64,000 nt of DNA from DASUBN01 sp036000105 (lineage in GTDB: Bacteria; Pseudomonadota; Gammaproteobacteria; Natronospirales; REEB76), in NCBI GenBank assembly GCA_036000105.1, contig DASYGE010000012.1:744001-808000 (forward strand), written 5' to 3'. Below, piece after piece: positions 17,311 to 27,100 of this stretch (positions are counted from its first letter, which is position 1; every line of letters starts with the position of its first letter). Under the pieces are notes generated by a model. That model made no database searches. It was not told the origin of the DNA and saw only the letters and a program-made list of their open reading frames with translations. The position numbers were made by a program, and so were the translations under genes.

Positions 17311-17753
17311 GCGCTGTGTTTGCCTTGCTTGGAGTTGAACCAGCTCTCCAGGATCACGCAGGCCGCCGCACCGTCGATGTCCTCACGGGTGATCCGCCGC
17401 CGGCCCTGCTGGCGCTGTTCCTTGAGCGCAGCCTCGGCTTCGCGTGATGAAAGGCGTTCATCCACGGTATGCACGGGCAACGGAAAGCGTTCAGTGAGCT
17501 GTTCGGCGAAGTGGCGGGCTCTATGGGTCATGTCCTGCTCGCTTAGGTCCATATTATAAGGCAGACCCACCACGAGCGCCCCCGGGCGCCATTCCCCGAT
17601 GAGCCGGCCGATGGCCTCCCAATCCGGTTCGCCGCCGCGCACCGCCACCACTCCCAGGGGCGAAGCGCTGCCGGTAAGGCTCTGGCCCACGGCGGCGCCG
17701 ATGCGCTTCATGCCGAAATCGAACCCTAAGGCAGTCTGGACAGCCTCAGGCAT
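17307..17753 (-). CDS. ruvX: Holliday junction resolvase-like YqgF/RuvX
   Basis: A 148-residue RNase-H-fold protein implicated in 16S rRNA 5'-end maturation and possibly Holliday-junction processing. The first acidic residue is in LGFDFGMKRIGAA, the second in VDERLSSREAE, and the third in DIDGAAACVILE. The ATG at 17753 overlaps the end of yqgE by 8 nt, as usual for this pair. The frame continues upstream into yqgE without family similarity. It is part of gshB-tonB-yqgE-ruvX-pyrB. Confidence 0.95.
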
Positions 17754-18306
17754 GACCGGAGTCGCCCGAGAGCAGCGACAGGTCCACGCCGATGAGGCGT
17801 GCCGCCGCCTGCCAGCGTTGCTCCACCGGCGTGTCGAAGATGATGCCGGCGTCGGCCGGGACCGACAGCCAGGAGTTGCTCTTGATCTCCTCGTCGAGCT
17901 GTCCGGCGCTCCAGCCGGCATACCCTAAGGCCACGAAGGTCCGCTTCGGCCCGCCACCGGTCGCGAGGGCTGCCAGCACGTCGCGGGAGGTGGTGACACC
18001 GAGCGCGTCGCCCACCTTGAGGGTGGCTTCCCATTCACCTTGTGGTTCGTGGATGACGAAGCCGCGTTCCGGCTGCACGGGCCCGCCCATGTGCACGGGC
18101 GTGGCGGCGGTGTTGAGGTCCTGGGCCGTGAGTGCGAGTTGCTTCAGGATGTCTTCCAGCACCACGTTCATGGGCCGGTTGATCATGATGCCGAGCGCCC
18201 CCTGGGCGTTGTGTTCGCAGATCAGGGTGACGCTCTCGTGGAAGTTCGGATCCTCGAGGGTCGGCATGGCCACCAGGAAGTGGTTGGTGAGGAAGTCTTG
18301 GGACAT
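17746..18306 (-). CDS. yqgE: YqgE/AlgH family protein (UPF0301)
   Basis: A 186-residue protein with the family N-terminus SQDFLTNHFLVAMPTLEDPNF and characteristic GALGIMINRP, GGPVQPERGFVIH and YAGWSAGQLDEEI segments. The fold is known for the family but the activity is not; Pseudomonas AlgH was first tied to alginate expression. It overlaps ruvX at its 3' end, keeping the widely conserved yqgE-ruvX pair. It lies 64 nt downstream of the tonB-like gene. Confidence 0.95.
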   Translation of the reverse strand: MSQDFLTNHFLVAMPTLEDPNFHESVTLICEHNAQGALGIMINRPMNVVLEDILKQLALTAQDLNTAATPVHMGGPVQPERGFVIHEPQGEWEATLKVGDALGVTTSRDVLAALATGGGPKRTFVALGYAGWSAGQLDEEIKSNSWLSVPADAGIIFDTPVEQRWQAAARLIGVDLSLLSGDSGHA

Positions 18307-18370
18307 GCCTTAAGTATCCGTACCCCGCCCAGATGACACAAGCGGGCCAGCCTGACCGGGGCTGTAGCGC

Positions 18371-19342
18371 CTATTTGCTGTCGTCGGCCGGCAGGTGTAT
18401 CCCGCCGCCGCGCGCATCCAGCCGCCCGCCGTTGAAGCGCCATACATAGACGAAGCGCAGCACGGCGGTGTCCCGTCGCAGGTTCTCCGGGAAGGCGGCG
18501 AAGGGCGCGGCCATCTTCACGATGTGCAGGGCTGAATCGTCCAGAAGCGGTTGGTTGGAAGGTTTGGTCAGGAACAGTTCGCGGATGCTGCCATCGCTGT
18601 TGAGCGCCACTTCCAGAGCCAGGGAGCCGGTGAGTCGGTGGCTACGGATGGCCGCCGGGAAGTTCAGGTTGCCGATGTGTTCCACCTTGCGGCGCCAGGC
18701 GTCCAGGTAGGGGGCGTAGCGGGATTCCCGGGCATTCACCGAGACGAAGCTCTCCCGCGGCTTGGCGTCCGTGGCCTGCGGCAACTCCAGTCCGTCGTCG
18801 TTCGGCATGAGGGCGTCGTCGCCCGGCGTCAGGAGCCGCGCCACCATGATCCGGGGCTCGACGCTCAAGGGCGCCGCAGCGTTCTTGGCGTTGGCGGTGG
18901 TGCCGGTGAGGGCCGTGGTGGTGACGGCGGCCGCATGCTCGGAGCTGTCGCTGCGGTTCACGCCGTGGTTGTCGCCCGTGGACGTACTGCGGCCGGGGTT
19001 GTCGGCGAGGTCGGGGGCGTCCGGCTGGCCGGCGTTGTTCACGGCCGCCGGCATGGACAGCGGGCTCTCGGGCCGCACCAGTTCCTTGGTGTTGCCCTCG
19101 CCCTGCTGGTTGGCCTGGGCGATGTAGTCGGCCAGCTTGGGCGCCACCACGTTCCGGGTCTGGACCATGGTGACTTCGAGGGTCGCGCTGCCCTTGGGTT
19201 TCTCGGGGCGGAAGGTGATGCCGAGGATGATGATGCCGTGCACCAGCGCCGCGAAGAACAGCGTGGTCACCAGCCGGTCACGGGAAGTGACGGAGGGCGA
19301 TTCGAGAGGGCCCCGGCTTAGGGTGGCGCGATGGGTGGTCAT
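18371..19342 (-). CDS. TonB-like energy transducer
   Basis: A 323-residue protein. There is a single N-terminal membrane anchor (LVTTLFFAALVHGIIILGITF, about residues 26-46), then a long polar linker, and a C-terminal TonB domain (YLDAWRRKVEHIGNLNFP through FVYVWRFNGG, about residues 215-310). The linker lacks the usual Pro/Lys-Glu repeats and is instead rich in Asn, Ala and Thr. Its place between gshB and yqgE matches the tonB3 gene of Pseudomonas, which is linked to twitching motility. A partner ExbB/ExbD is not in the window. Confidence 0.85.
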   Translation of the reverse strand: MTTHRATLSRGPLESPSVTSRDRLVTTLFFAALVHGIIILGITFRPEKPKGSATLEVTMVQTRNVVAPKLADYIAQANQQGEGNTKELVRPESPLSMPAAVNNAGQPDAPDLADNPGRSTSTGDNHGVNRSDSSEHAAAVTTTALTGTTANAKNAAAPLSVEPRIMVARLLTPGDDALMPNDDGLELPQATDAKPRESFVSVNARESRYAPYLDAWRRKVEHIGNLNFPAAIRSHRLTGSLALEVALNSDGSIRELFLTKPSNQPLLDDSALHIVKMAAPFAAFPENLRRDTAVLRFVYVWRFNGGRLDARGGGIHLPADDSK

Positions 19343-19373
19343 GGCTTCAGATTTGAGTATAGCGGAGCATGTT

Positions 19374-20330
19374 TCAGCGCTTTTTCGCCAGCATGTCCAT
19401 GAACTGTCCGGCGATATCTAGGCTATAGAGCTTGTCCAGCTCCCGCACGCAGGTGGGGCTGGTGACGTTGATCTCCGTGAGCCAGTCGCCGATCACATCC
19501 AGGCCCACGAACAACAAGCCTTTCTCCCGCAGGGCCGGCGCCACTTGCGCGCAGATCCAGCGGTCGCGCTCTGTGAGGGGCACGCCGACGCCAGTCCCGC
19601 CGGCCGCCAAGTTGCCCCGGGCTTCCCCCGGTGCCGGCACCCGGGCGAGGGCATAGGGCACTGGTTCCCCGTCGATGAGCAGGATGCGCTTGTCGCCGTC
19701 CTTGATCTCCGGGATGAACTTCTGGGCCACCGCGAGCCGGTCTCCCCTCTGGGTGAGGGTCTCCAGCACCACTGAGGTGTTGGGGTCCCCCTGGGCCAAC
19801 ACGAACACCATGCTGCCGCCCATGCCATCCAGGGGCTTCACCACGATCTTCTTGTGCTCCTCCAGGAAGGTCCGCATGCGGCCCATCTCCCGGGTCATGA
19901 GGGTGGGGGGGCAGCATTGTGGGAACCAGGCGGTATAGGCTTTCTCGTTGGCGTCCCTCAAGGCCTGGGGGCGGTTCACCACCCGGACCCCGGCCTGTTC
20001 GGCCCGTTCCAGGATGTAGGTGCTATAGACGTACTCCATGTCGAAGGGGGGGTCTTTGCGCATGAGGATGAGATCGAGGCCGCTCAAGGGCCCATCCACC
20101 TCCGCACCCAGGCTGTACCAGTCCTTGGGGTCGTCCCGCACCGTTAGGGCCCGGCGGCGGGCCCGGGCTTCCCCGCCCAGGAGGTAGAGGCCCGGCTGCT
20201 CCATATAGGAAAGCAGCCAACCCCGGGCCTGGGCTGCCAGCAGCATGGCCAGGGTGGTGTCCTTGTAAGGCGTGATGGACCCGATGGGGTCCATGACCAC
20301 CCCGAGGGTGGGTTTACCGGACTTGGGCAT
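19374..20330 (-). CDS. gshB: Glutathione synthetase
   Basis: A 318-residue prokaryotic GshB that ligates glycine to gamma-glutamylcysteine with ATP. The N-terminal VVMDPIGSITPYKDTTLAML, ATP-grasp pieces IVVKPLDGMGGSMVF and RILLIDGEPVPYALARVP, and C-terminal DVIGDWLTEINVTSPTC are characteristic. It heads the minus-strand unit gshB-tonB-yqgE-ruvX-pyrB-pyrK-like and is divergent from pilG, with about 245 nt between start codons. That arrangement is the same as in Pseudomonas aeruginosa. Confidence 0.96.
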   Translation of the reverse strand: MPKSGKPTLGVVMDPIGSITPYKDTTLAMLLAAQARGWLLSYMEQPGLYLLGGEARARRRALTVRDDPKDWYSLGAEVDGPLSGLDLILMRKDPPFDMEYVYSTYILERAEQAGVRVVNRPQALRDANEKAYTAWFPQCCPPTLMTREMGRMRTFLEEHKKIVVKPLDGMGGSMVFVLAQGDPNTSVVLETLTQRGDRLAVAQKFIPEIKDGDKRILLIDGEPVPYALARVPAPGEARGNLAAGGTGVGVPLTERDRWICAQVAPALREKGLLFVGLDVIGDWLTEINVTSPTCVRELDKLYSLDIAGQFMDMLAKKR

Positions 20331-20574
20331 GGGAAAGCGCCTCGTTAGGGTGCATAGGATCGGGCCGGATTTTGGTCTATGAAACTTATTGCATTCAAGG
20401 GATTAAGCGCGGATATTATGCTTAAAGCCCAAGTATGGCAGCCAGTAGGGCGACTTTTTAAGACGCCCCAGCCGGAGACCCTAGTGCGGGCTGCATGTCC
20501 CGCCGTTTGAGAATAATATGTCAACGCCGGCCCGCGGAAACGCCGCCGGTAGGGGCTTATGCGCGGAGGTGAAG

Positions 20575-20979
20575 GTGGTTAGCGACAATCCGGATGGCGG
20601 TCTACAGGGCCTCAAGGTTCTGGTGATCGACGACAGCAAGACTATCCGCAAGACGGCCGAGACCTTGCTCTCCAAGGAGGGCTGCGAGGTGGTCACGGCG
20701 GTGGATGGTTTCGAGGCGCTGTCCAAGATCGCCGACCACAAGCCGGACATAATCTTCGTGGATATCATGATGCCGCGCCTCGACGGTTATCAGACCTGCG
20801 CGCTCATCAAGCACAACCACAATTACAAGCAGACGCCGGTGATCATGCTGTCCAGCAAGGACGGCCTGTTCGACCGCGCGCGCGGACGTATCGTCGGTTC
20901 CGAACAGTATCTGACCAAACCCTTTACGAAAGACGAATTGGTGGGCGCGATACACCGCCACGTGCGGAAATCCGCCTGA
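20575..20979 (+). CDS. pilG: Twitching response regulator PilG
   Basis: A 134-residue single receiver domain that positively controls pilus extension. It carries VLVIDDSKTIRKTAETLL (acidic pocket), phospho-acceptor Asp in IIFVDIMMPRLDGYQTC, and the Lys in YLTKPFTKDEL. I chose the GTG at 20575 because GGAGG precedes it by five bases and the length then matches known PilG. An ATG at 20518 would add 19 residues of no similarity, with a weak ribosome binding site. A possible promoter, TTGCAT at 20389 and TATTAT at 20414 (19-nt spacer), lies in the divergent region with gshB. Confidence 0.93.
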   Translation: MVSDNPDGGLQGLKVLVIDDSKTIRKTAETLLSKEGCEVVTAVDGFEALSKIADHKPDIIFVDIMMPRLDGYQTCALIKHNHNYKQTPVIMLSSKDGLFDRARGRIVGSEQYLTKPFTKDELVGAIHRHVRKSA

Positions 20980-21036
20980 TTTAACTGAGCCCGGGCATGA
21001 GTCCGGGCGTATATGCAACCAGAGGAAGAAGCAGCC

Positions 21037-21402
21037 ATGTCCACCGTGCTCATCATTGACGATTCGCCGACCGAGGTCCATGTGCTCAAGACGTGGCTCG
21101 AGAAGAACGGCTTCAGCACCATCACCGCCGAGAGCGGTGAAGAGGGCATCGAGAAAGCCAAGACCGACAAGCCCGACGCCATCATCATGGACGTGGTGAT
21201 GCCCGGCATGAGCGGTTTCCAGGCCACCCGCCAGCTCTCCAAGGATCCGGACACCTCCCGCATCCCCGTGGTGATGGTCACCACCAAGGATCAGGAGACC
21301 GACAAGATCTGGGGCATGCGCCAGGGCGCCGTCGCGTACCTGCCGAAGCCCGTGACCGAGAAGCAGCTGGTGGACAAGATCAAAGAAGTGATCGCCGGCT
21401 GA
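21037..21402 (+). CDS. pilH: Twitching response regulator PilH
   Basis: A 121-residue receiver domain that tunes pilus retraction opposite to PilG. The acid pair in VLIIDDSPTEVHVL, phospho-Asp in DAIIMDVVMPGMSGFQ, and Lys in YLPKPVTEKQL are intact. GAGGAAG precedes the ATG at 21037, so the upstream start at 21013 is less likely. It follows pilG by 57 nt and precedes pilI by 2 nt. Confidence 0.95.
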   Translation: MSTVLIIDDSPTEVHVLKTWLEKNGFSTITAESGEEGIEKAKTDKPDAIIMDVVMPGMSGFQATRQLSKDPDTSRIPVVMVTTKDQETDKIWGMRQGAVAYLPKPVTEKQLVDKIKEVIAG

Positions 21403-21404
21403 GC

Positions 21405-21959
21405 ATGGCAAGCGCACTCCTCGAACTGCGTGAGCGACCTTTCGAACTCCTCAAGGAGCTCGAGCGGCGCAGCCGTATCGCTGCATCCGGCCGCGGCCAG
21501 GAGAGCGGTCAGCAGGAAGAGTGGGTGGGCGTCGGCTTCCGCGTGGGCAGGACGCGGCTCGTGGCTGAGCGCCAGGAAGTGCGCGAAGTGCTCACTTGGC
21601 CAGGCGTGACCGCGCTGCCCGGCGCCAAGCCCTGGTTGCTCGGCCTCGCCAACGTGCGTGGCCAGTTGCTGCCGGTCACCGATCTCGCCGCGTTCTTTGG
21701 CGGCGAACCGGCGACCATCGGCCGCAGCACGCGGATCATCATGGTGAACCACGCAGACATCCCCTCGGGCCTGCTGGTGGACGAGGTGCGCGGCTTCCGC
21801 CGCTTCGTGGCGTCGGAGAAAGCCGAGGTGATGCCGGAGACCCTGCCGGGGATGACGCCGTTCCTGGCGGGCGCCTACGGCTCGGATGAGGACATCTGGG
21901 GAGTGTTGGGCCTGCACGGGCTCGTGGAGAGCACCGTATTCCTGCAGGCGGCACGTTGA
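21405..21959 (+). CDS. pilI: CheW-like adaptor PilI
   Basis: A 184-residue CheW-domain protein that should couple PilJ to ChpA. The N-terminal helix (MASALLELRERPFELLKELERRSR) is typical of PilI. The CheW core has VGFRVGRTRLVAERQEVREVL, LPGAKPWLLGLANVRGQLLPV and GLLVDEVRGFRRF. Its ATG follows the pilH stop by 2 nt, so it is probably translationally coupled. It is cytoplasmic. Confidence 0.93.
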   Translation: MASALLELRERPFELLKELERRSRIAASGRGQESGQQEEWVGVGFRVGRTRLVAERQEVREVLTWPGVTALPGAKPWLLGLANVRGQLLPVTDLAAFFGGEPATIGRSTRIIMVNHADIPSGLLVDEVRGFRRFVASEKAEVMPETLPGMTPFLAGAYGSDEDIWGVLGLHGLVESTVFLQAAR

Positions 21960-22034
21960 TGGGGCGCGCGGCCTGAGCCGTCCGCGTCGCTGGTCGAGAT
22001 AGAGAGGCTCTTAAACCTTTTAAGGTGAACTGAT

Positions 22035-24101
22035 ATGGCCGATAACGAGAAGCGATCCAATACTGCCCTGTACGCCCTCTTGTTCATATTCGTGGCGTCA
22101 CTGGGTCTGGCGGTTTGGAATTTCGTGCAGGTGGGGTTGAACTCCAGTCGCGACAAGGAGTTCCTCGGCCTGTCGGCGCAACAGTCGCTGATATCCCAGA
22201 GCGTGGTGCGCGCCGCCGATGAAGCGGTGGCCGGCAACTCCGACTCCTTCCAGCAACTCCTCAACGGCCGCGACCAGTTCGACAACAGCATCAGCCTCAT
22301 GGGCAACGGCGATCCCCAGACCCTGATGCCGGCGGCCAGCGGCGAAGTGCTCTCGGAAGTGCAGGTGCTGCAGACCCAGTGGGGCCAGGTACGCACCTCC
22401 CTGCAGACCATCCTCGCGGCCCATGACTCGATCCTGGTGGCCAACCAGGCCGCTGCCAGCATCCGCCAGGCCATGCCCGACCTCCTGAAGGCCTGGGACG
22501 GCTTCGCCGACGAAGCCAATAAGCGCAACGCCAGCCACAACACCGTGTATTACGCCGCCAAGCAGGGCTATTACGGCCAGATGATCCTGCGCGACGTGAA
22601 CCTGCTCACCACCGGCGGCCATGGCGATGTCTCCACCGTCGCCCAGGAACTGCCCGACACCATCCAGAACTTCACGCGCATCACCCGCGGCATGCTGGAC
22701 GGCAACCCGCAGCTCGGCCTCTCGGCCGTGACGGATGCCGCCCTGCTCACCCCGCTGCGCCAGATCGAGGCCCTGTCGGACAAGGTGAACAACAGCCTGA
22801 ATTCCCTCACGCCCATGATCGGCCTGCTCGGCAACGTGCAGAAGGCCAACGGCACCATCCATGACTTGAGCGACCAGTTGCTGACCAACGCTCAGGCTAT
22901 CAACACCAGCTACGAGCGCTCGGCGAGCGAGCGGCTGTTCCGGCCCATCGTGGGTTACATACTGTTCGGTATCGCCGTGTTCCTGCTGCTGTTGATCCTG
23001 TGGATGTACGTGCTGGGCGGTGACGCCCGGCGCGCGGCGCAGATACAGCAAGAGACCAACGAACGAAACCAACAGGCCATTTTGCGACTCCTGGATGAAC
23101 TCGGCTCACTGGCCGACGGCGATCTCACGGTGCAGGTGACGGTGACCGAAGACATCACGGGCGCCATCGCAGACTCCATCAACTACGCCCTCGAGGCACT
23201 GCGCGGCCTGGTCGCGACCATCAATGACACGGCAGTGCAGGTGGACGCCGCCGCCCGTCAGACGCAGGCGACCACCACCCATCTGGCCGAAGCCTCCGTG
23301 AACCAGTCCAAGCAGATCAACACCGCGTCCCTGTCCATCACCGAGATGGCGAAGTCCATCGAACAGGTGTCCGCCAACGCCGAACGCTCGGCGAAGGTGG
23401 CCGCGCAGTCGGTGGAGATCGCGCACAAGGGTGGCCAGGCAGTGCGCCGCACGATCGACGGCATGAACTCCATCCGCGAGACCATCCAGGAGACGTCCAA
23501 GCGCATCAAGCGATTGGGCGAATCCTCGCAGGAGATCGGCGACATCGTGGAACTGATCAACGACATCGCGGAACAGACGAACATCCTGGCCTTGAACGCC
23601 GCCATCCAGGCGTCCATGGCTGGCGAAGCAGGCCGCGGTTTCGCGGTGGTGGCCGACGAAGTGCAACGACTCGCAGAGCGCTCCGCCAACGCCACACGCC
23701 AGATCGAAGCGCTGGTGAAGACCATTCAAACCGACACGAACGAAGCGGTCATCTCGATGGAACAATCGACCGCGGGCGTGGTGGGCGGAGCCCAGCTGGC
23801 CGAGAACGCAGGTTCGGCACTGGACGAGATCGAGAAGGTGGCGAACCACATCGCAACGCTGGTGCAGAGCATCTCCAACGCGGCGCGCCAGCAGGCCCAG
23901 ACCGCCGGCGAGGTGTCGCGCACCATGAACGTGATTAGAGAGATCACCGCGCAGACCACCGAAGGCACCAACGCCACGGCAGTCAGCGTAGGCAAGCTCG
24001 CGGCACTCGCCACCGAGATGCGTAAGTCGGTCGCCGGCTTCAAGCTGCCCAGCAGCCGCAGCCAGGAGACCATGATCATCCGTCCGGGCGAAGCGGCCTG
24101 A
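22035..24101 (+). CDS. pilJ: Type IV pilus chemoreceptor PilJ
   Basis: A 688-residue methyl-accepting protein for the pilus chemosensory array. The first TM segment is at about residues 9-30, the periplasmic PilJ-type helical sensor at about 31-305, and the second TM (IVGYILFGIAVFLLLLILWMY) near 310-330. Then a HAMP-like stretch and a full cytoplasmic hairpin follow, with the conserved tip EQTNILALNAAIQASMAGEA near residue 515. The C-terminus ends SRSQETMIIRPGEAA, with a short motif that recurs in the ChpA linker. It has no CheR-tether pentapeptide of the NWETF type. SD-like AAGGTGA precedes the ATG. Confidence 0.95.
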   Translation: MADNEKRSNTALYALLFIFVASLGLAVWNFVQVGLNSSRDKEFLGLSAQQSLISQSVVRAADEAVAGNSDSFQQLLNGRDQFDNSISLMGNGDPQTLMPAASGEVLSEVQVLQTQWGQVRTSLQTILAAHDSILVANQAAASIRQAMPDLLKAWDGFADEANKRNASHNTVYYAAKQGYYGQMILRDVNLLTTGGHGDVSTVAQELPDTIQNFTRITRGMLDGNPQLGLSAVTDAALLTPLRQIEALSDKVNNSLNSLTPMIGLLGNVQKANGTIHDLSDQLLTNAQAINTSYERSASERLFRPIVGYILFGIAVFLLLLILWMYVLGGDARRAAQIQQETNERNQQAILRLLDELGSLADGDLTVQVTVTEDITGAIADSINYALEALRGLVATINDTAVQVDAAARQTQATTTHLAEASVNQSKQINTASLSITEMAKSIEQVSANAERSAKVAAQSVEIAHKGGQAVRRTIDGMNSIRETIQETSKRIKRLGESSQEIGDIVELINDIAEQTNILALNAAIQASMAGEAGRGFAVVADEVQRLAERSANATRQIEALVKTIQTDTNEAVISMEQSTAGVVGGAQLAENAGSALDEIEKVANHIATLVQSISNAARQQAQTAGEVSRTMNVIREITAQTTEGTNATAVSVGKLAALATEMRKSVAGFKLPSSRSQETMIIRPGEAA

Positions 24102-24138
24102 AGGCCCGCCGCAGCAACCCAGGAAACGTGACGCACGC

Positions 24139-27100
24139 ATGAGCCAGGTCGCTTCAGACTCGTTGATGTGGATCAAGAATGAGCTTGATCACACGCTGGT
24201 GCGCGCGCGCCAGGCGCTCGAGACCTATGTCGAGAAGGCCGAGGACAAGGAAGCCTTAGGCCAGTGCCTGGAGCTCCTGCACCAGGTGCAAGGCACCCTG
24301 CGCATCGTCGAAGTCTATGGCGCCGCCATGCTCGCCGAAGAGATGGAGTCGGTGGTGCGCGGCTTCGATACCGGCGAAGTGGCGCGCAGCGACACCGCCT
24401 TCGAAGTGCTCATGCGCGCCATGCTGCAGCTCCCGGATTACCTGGAGCGCGTCATCGGCGGCCGGCGCGACATGCCGCTGGCGCTGCTATCCCTCCTCAA
24501 CGACCTGCGCACCGTGCGCGGCCAGCCGCTCTTGTCCGAGAGCGCGCTCTTCGCCTATAACCTCGCCGGCCGCAGCACCACCAGCATGGCGGCCCAGGTG
24601 CCGGCGCCCAAGGCGGTGGACGTCAAGGGCCTGGCGGCCAAGGTACGTCCCAAGTTCCAGTCGGCCTTGCTCGGCTGGTACAAGGGCGACGATGCGCCCA
24701 AACACCTCGCGGTGCTGGCGGACTCCGCCGAGAAACTGGAACAGGCCGCCACCACCCCGACGGTGTTCGAGCTGTGGTGGATAGTCGGCGGCATCATCGA
24801 AGGCCTGCGCGAGGGCGGCATCGAGGCCGACGTGAGCCTGAAGCAGCTGCTCGGTCAGGTGGACCGGCAGATGAAGAAGCTCATGGAGCAGGGCGAGGCC
24901 CAGGCAGCCGAGGAGCCGGCCCAGGAACTCGTCAATAACCTCCTGTATTACATCGGCCGCGCCTCGACCGAGGGCAAGCGCATCGCGGCCATCAAGGAAT
25001 CCTTCAAGCTCGGCGACCTTCTGCCCCATGAGAGCGAGCTGGCGGAAGCACGCGACAGTCTCTCCGGACCCAACGTCAACCTCATGCGCACCGTGTCCGG
25101 CGCCATCCGCGAGGACATCAGCCGCATCAAGGACACCCTCGACATCTTCGTGCGCATGGGCAAGTCGGACACCGGCGAACTCGCGCCCCTCGATGAACTC
25201 ATCAAGAAGGTGGGTGACACCCTCACCGTGCTCGGTCTGCCCAAGCTCAACCTGGAACTCGAGGCGCAGCGCAAGAACCTGCAGCAGCTGCTCGCCGCCA
25301 AGCGCGCCCCTGAAGAAGCCGAGCTCATGGAGATCGCGAGCGGCATCGTGCGCGTGGAGAGCGGGCTCGACGACGCCATCAACGAACTCATCTCTCCGGA
25401 CGGCCCCAAGACCGGCATCGGCGCGGACAGCGGCTCCCAGGCCGAGATGCGCGAAGTGCAGTCCGCGGTCATCCGTGAATCCATCATCAACATGGCGCGG
25501 GTCAAGGAAGCCATCGTCGAGTTCGTGAACGACCCCGCACACCGCGAGGTGCTGAAACCCCTGCCGCGCCACATGCGCGAGATCCAGGCGAGCTTCCGCT
25601 TCCTGGACATGCAGCGCGTGGTCGAGCTGCTCGCCAGCCTGCGTCAATACATCCTGAAGCGCCTCCTGTCCGGCAAGGGCGCGCCGCCGCAGAACGAGCT
25701 CGACCGTATGGCCGATGCCATCGTGAGCATGGAGTTCTACCTCGAGACCGTGCAGCAGGGCCGCGGCAACCCGCTCTCCATGCTGGACAACGCAGAAGCC
25801 TGCGTCGCTGCCCTCGGGTTCCCGGTGGGCGAGGACTACCCGGAGGAAGGCGACCCTTACGTTTCCACCGGCACCGCTTCCGGAAACTTGGAAGAATCCA
25901 TGCCTGGCGAGAGCATCGTCATGGAAGGCGTGGCGGTGGAGGATATCTCGCTCTCCGAGGGGCCGAGCGAAGATCCCACGATCATGAAGGAAGAGCCCAC
26001 CATCATGGAGGAGCACGCTCCTCCGGTGATGAAGCAGAAGGCTGCGGCCAAGCAAGCTGCCAAGCCCGGAGCAGCCACTCCCGTTCCGCCCAGCGCCGCC
26101 GGCCCCGCCGTAGTGATGAGCGCCGACGTGGACCCCGAGATCGTGGAGATCTTCCTGGAAGAAGCCCAGGAAGAGATGAATTCCCTGCGCGAGAGTTTCC
26201 CGCGCTGGCGCAGTAACCCGGCGGACCGGGAAGCGCTCGCCACCATGCGGCGCTCCTTCCATACCCTGAAAGGTAGCGGCCGCATGGTGGGCGCGCGCCT
26301 CATCGGCGAGTTCGCCTGGGCCATCGAGAACATGCTGAACCGGGTCATCGACCAGACGGTCACCCCGTCCGACGACATGTTCGCGCTCATCGACATGTCC
26401 ATCGCCGCGCTGCCCGAACTCGTGGAGCAGCTCGAGGTGGGTACCGCGCCCAAGGTGAACGTGCAGCCCATGATGGATACGGCCCTCGCCATGAGCCGCG
26501 GCGAGGAACCGGCGCTGCCGGGCGCCGCCGATATGGTGCCGGCGCCGGCCGAAGAACCCACCATGATCCGCCCGGCGGGCATGCAGATCTCTGGCGCGGA
26601 AGAGCCCACCGTCATCATGCCGCGGGTGGAGGTGCTGCCGCCGGCGGTGTCCATGGACCCTGTGCTCTACGAGATATTCAAGCGCGAGGCCGAAGGTCAT
26701 CTCGCGGTGATCGAAGCGTTCCGCGTGCAGGCCATGACCGACCGCACCGTCACGGAAGACGTGGTGCGCGCCCTGCATACCCTGCACGGCAGCTCGGCCT
26801 TGGCCGGTGCCACCAACCTGGCCACCCTCACCGAGCCCCTGCATCGCTACGTGGCCGCCCTGCATGAGCAGGCCCAGCTCCTGCCCGCCGAACACATCGC
26901 GCTCATGGGCGATTCCCTGAGGACCGCCCATGCCATGCTGATAGCTCTAGGCTCGGGTCAGACGCTGCCTGTCCCTAAGGGCCTCCTGGGGCGCCTCAAG
27001 ACGCTGCGCACCGAGGCTCTCGGGGAGAGCTTCGGGGAAGACATCGTCATGTCCGGCCCGGCGGAGGTCGAGACCCCTGCCGCCCAGCCCAAGGCAAAGC

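Noticed and set aside
24487..26931. 814-residue minus-strand open frame
   Set aside because: It lies antisense to chpA, is an effect of GC-rich codon bias, and has His/Gly/Val-rich low-complexity sequence without family similarity.
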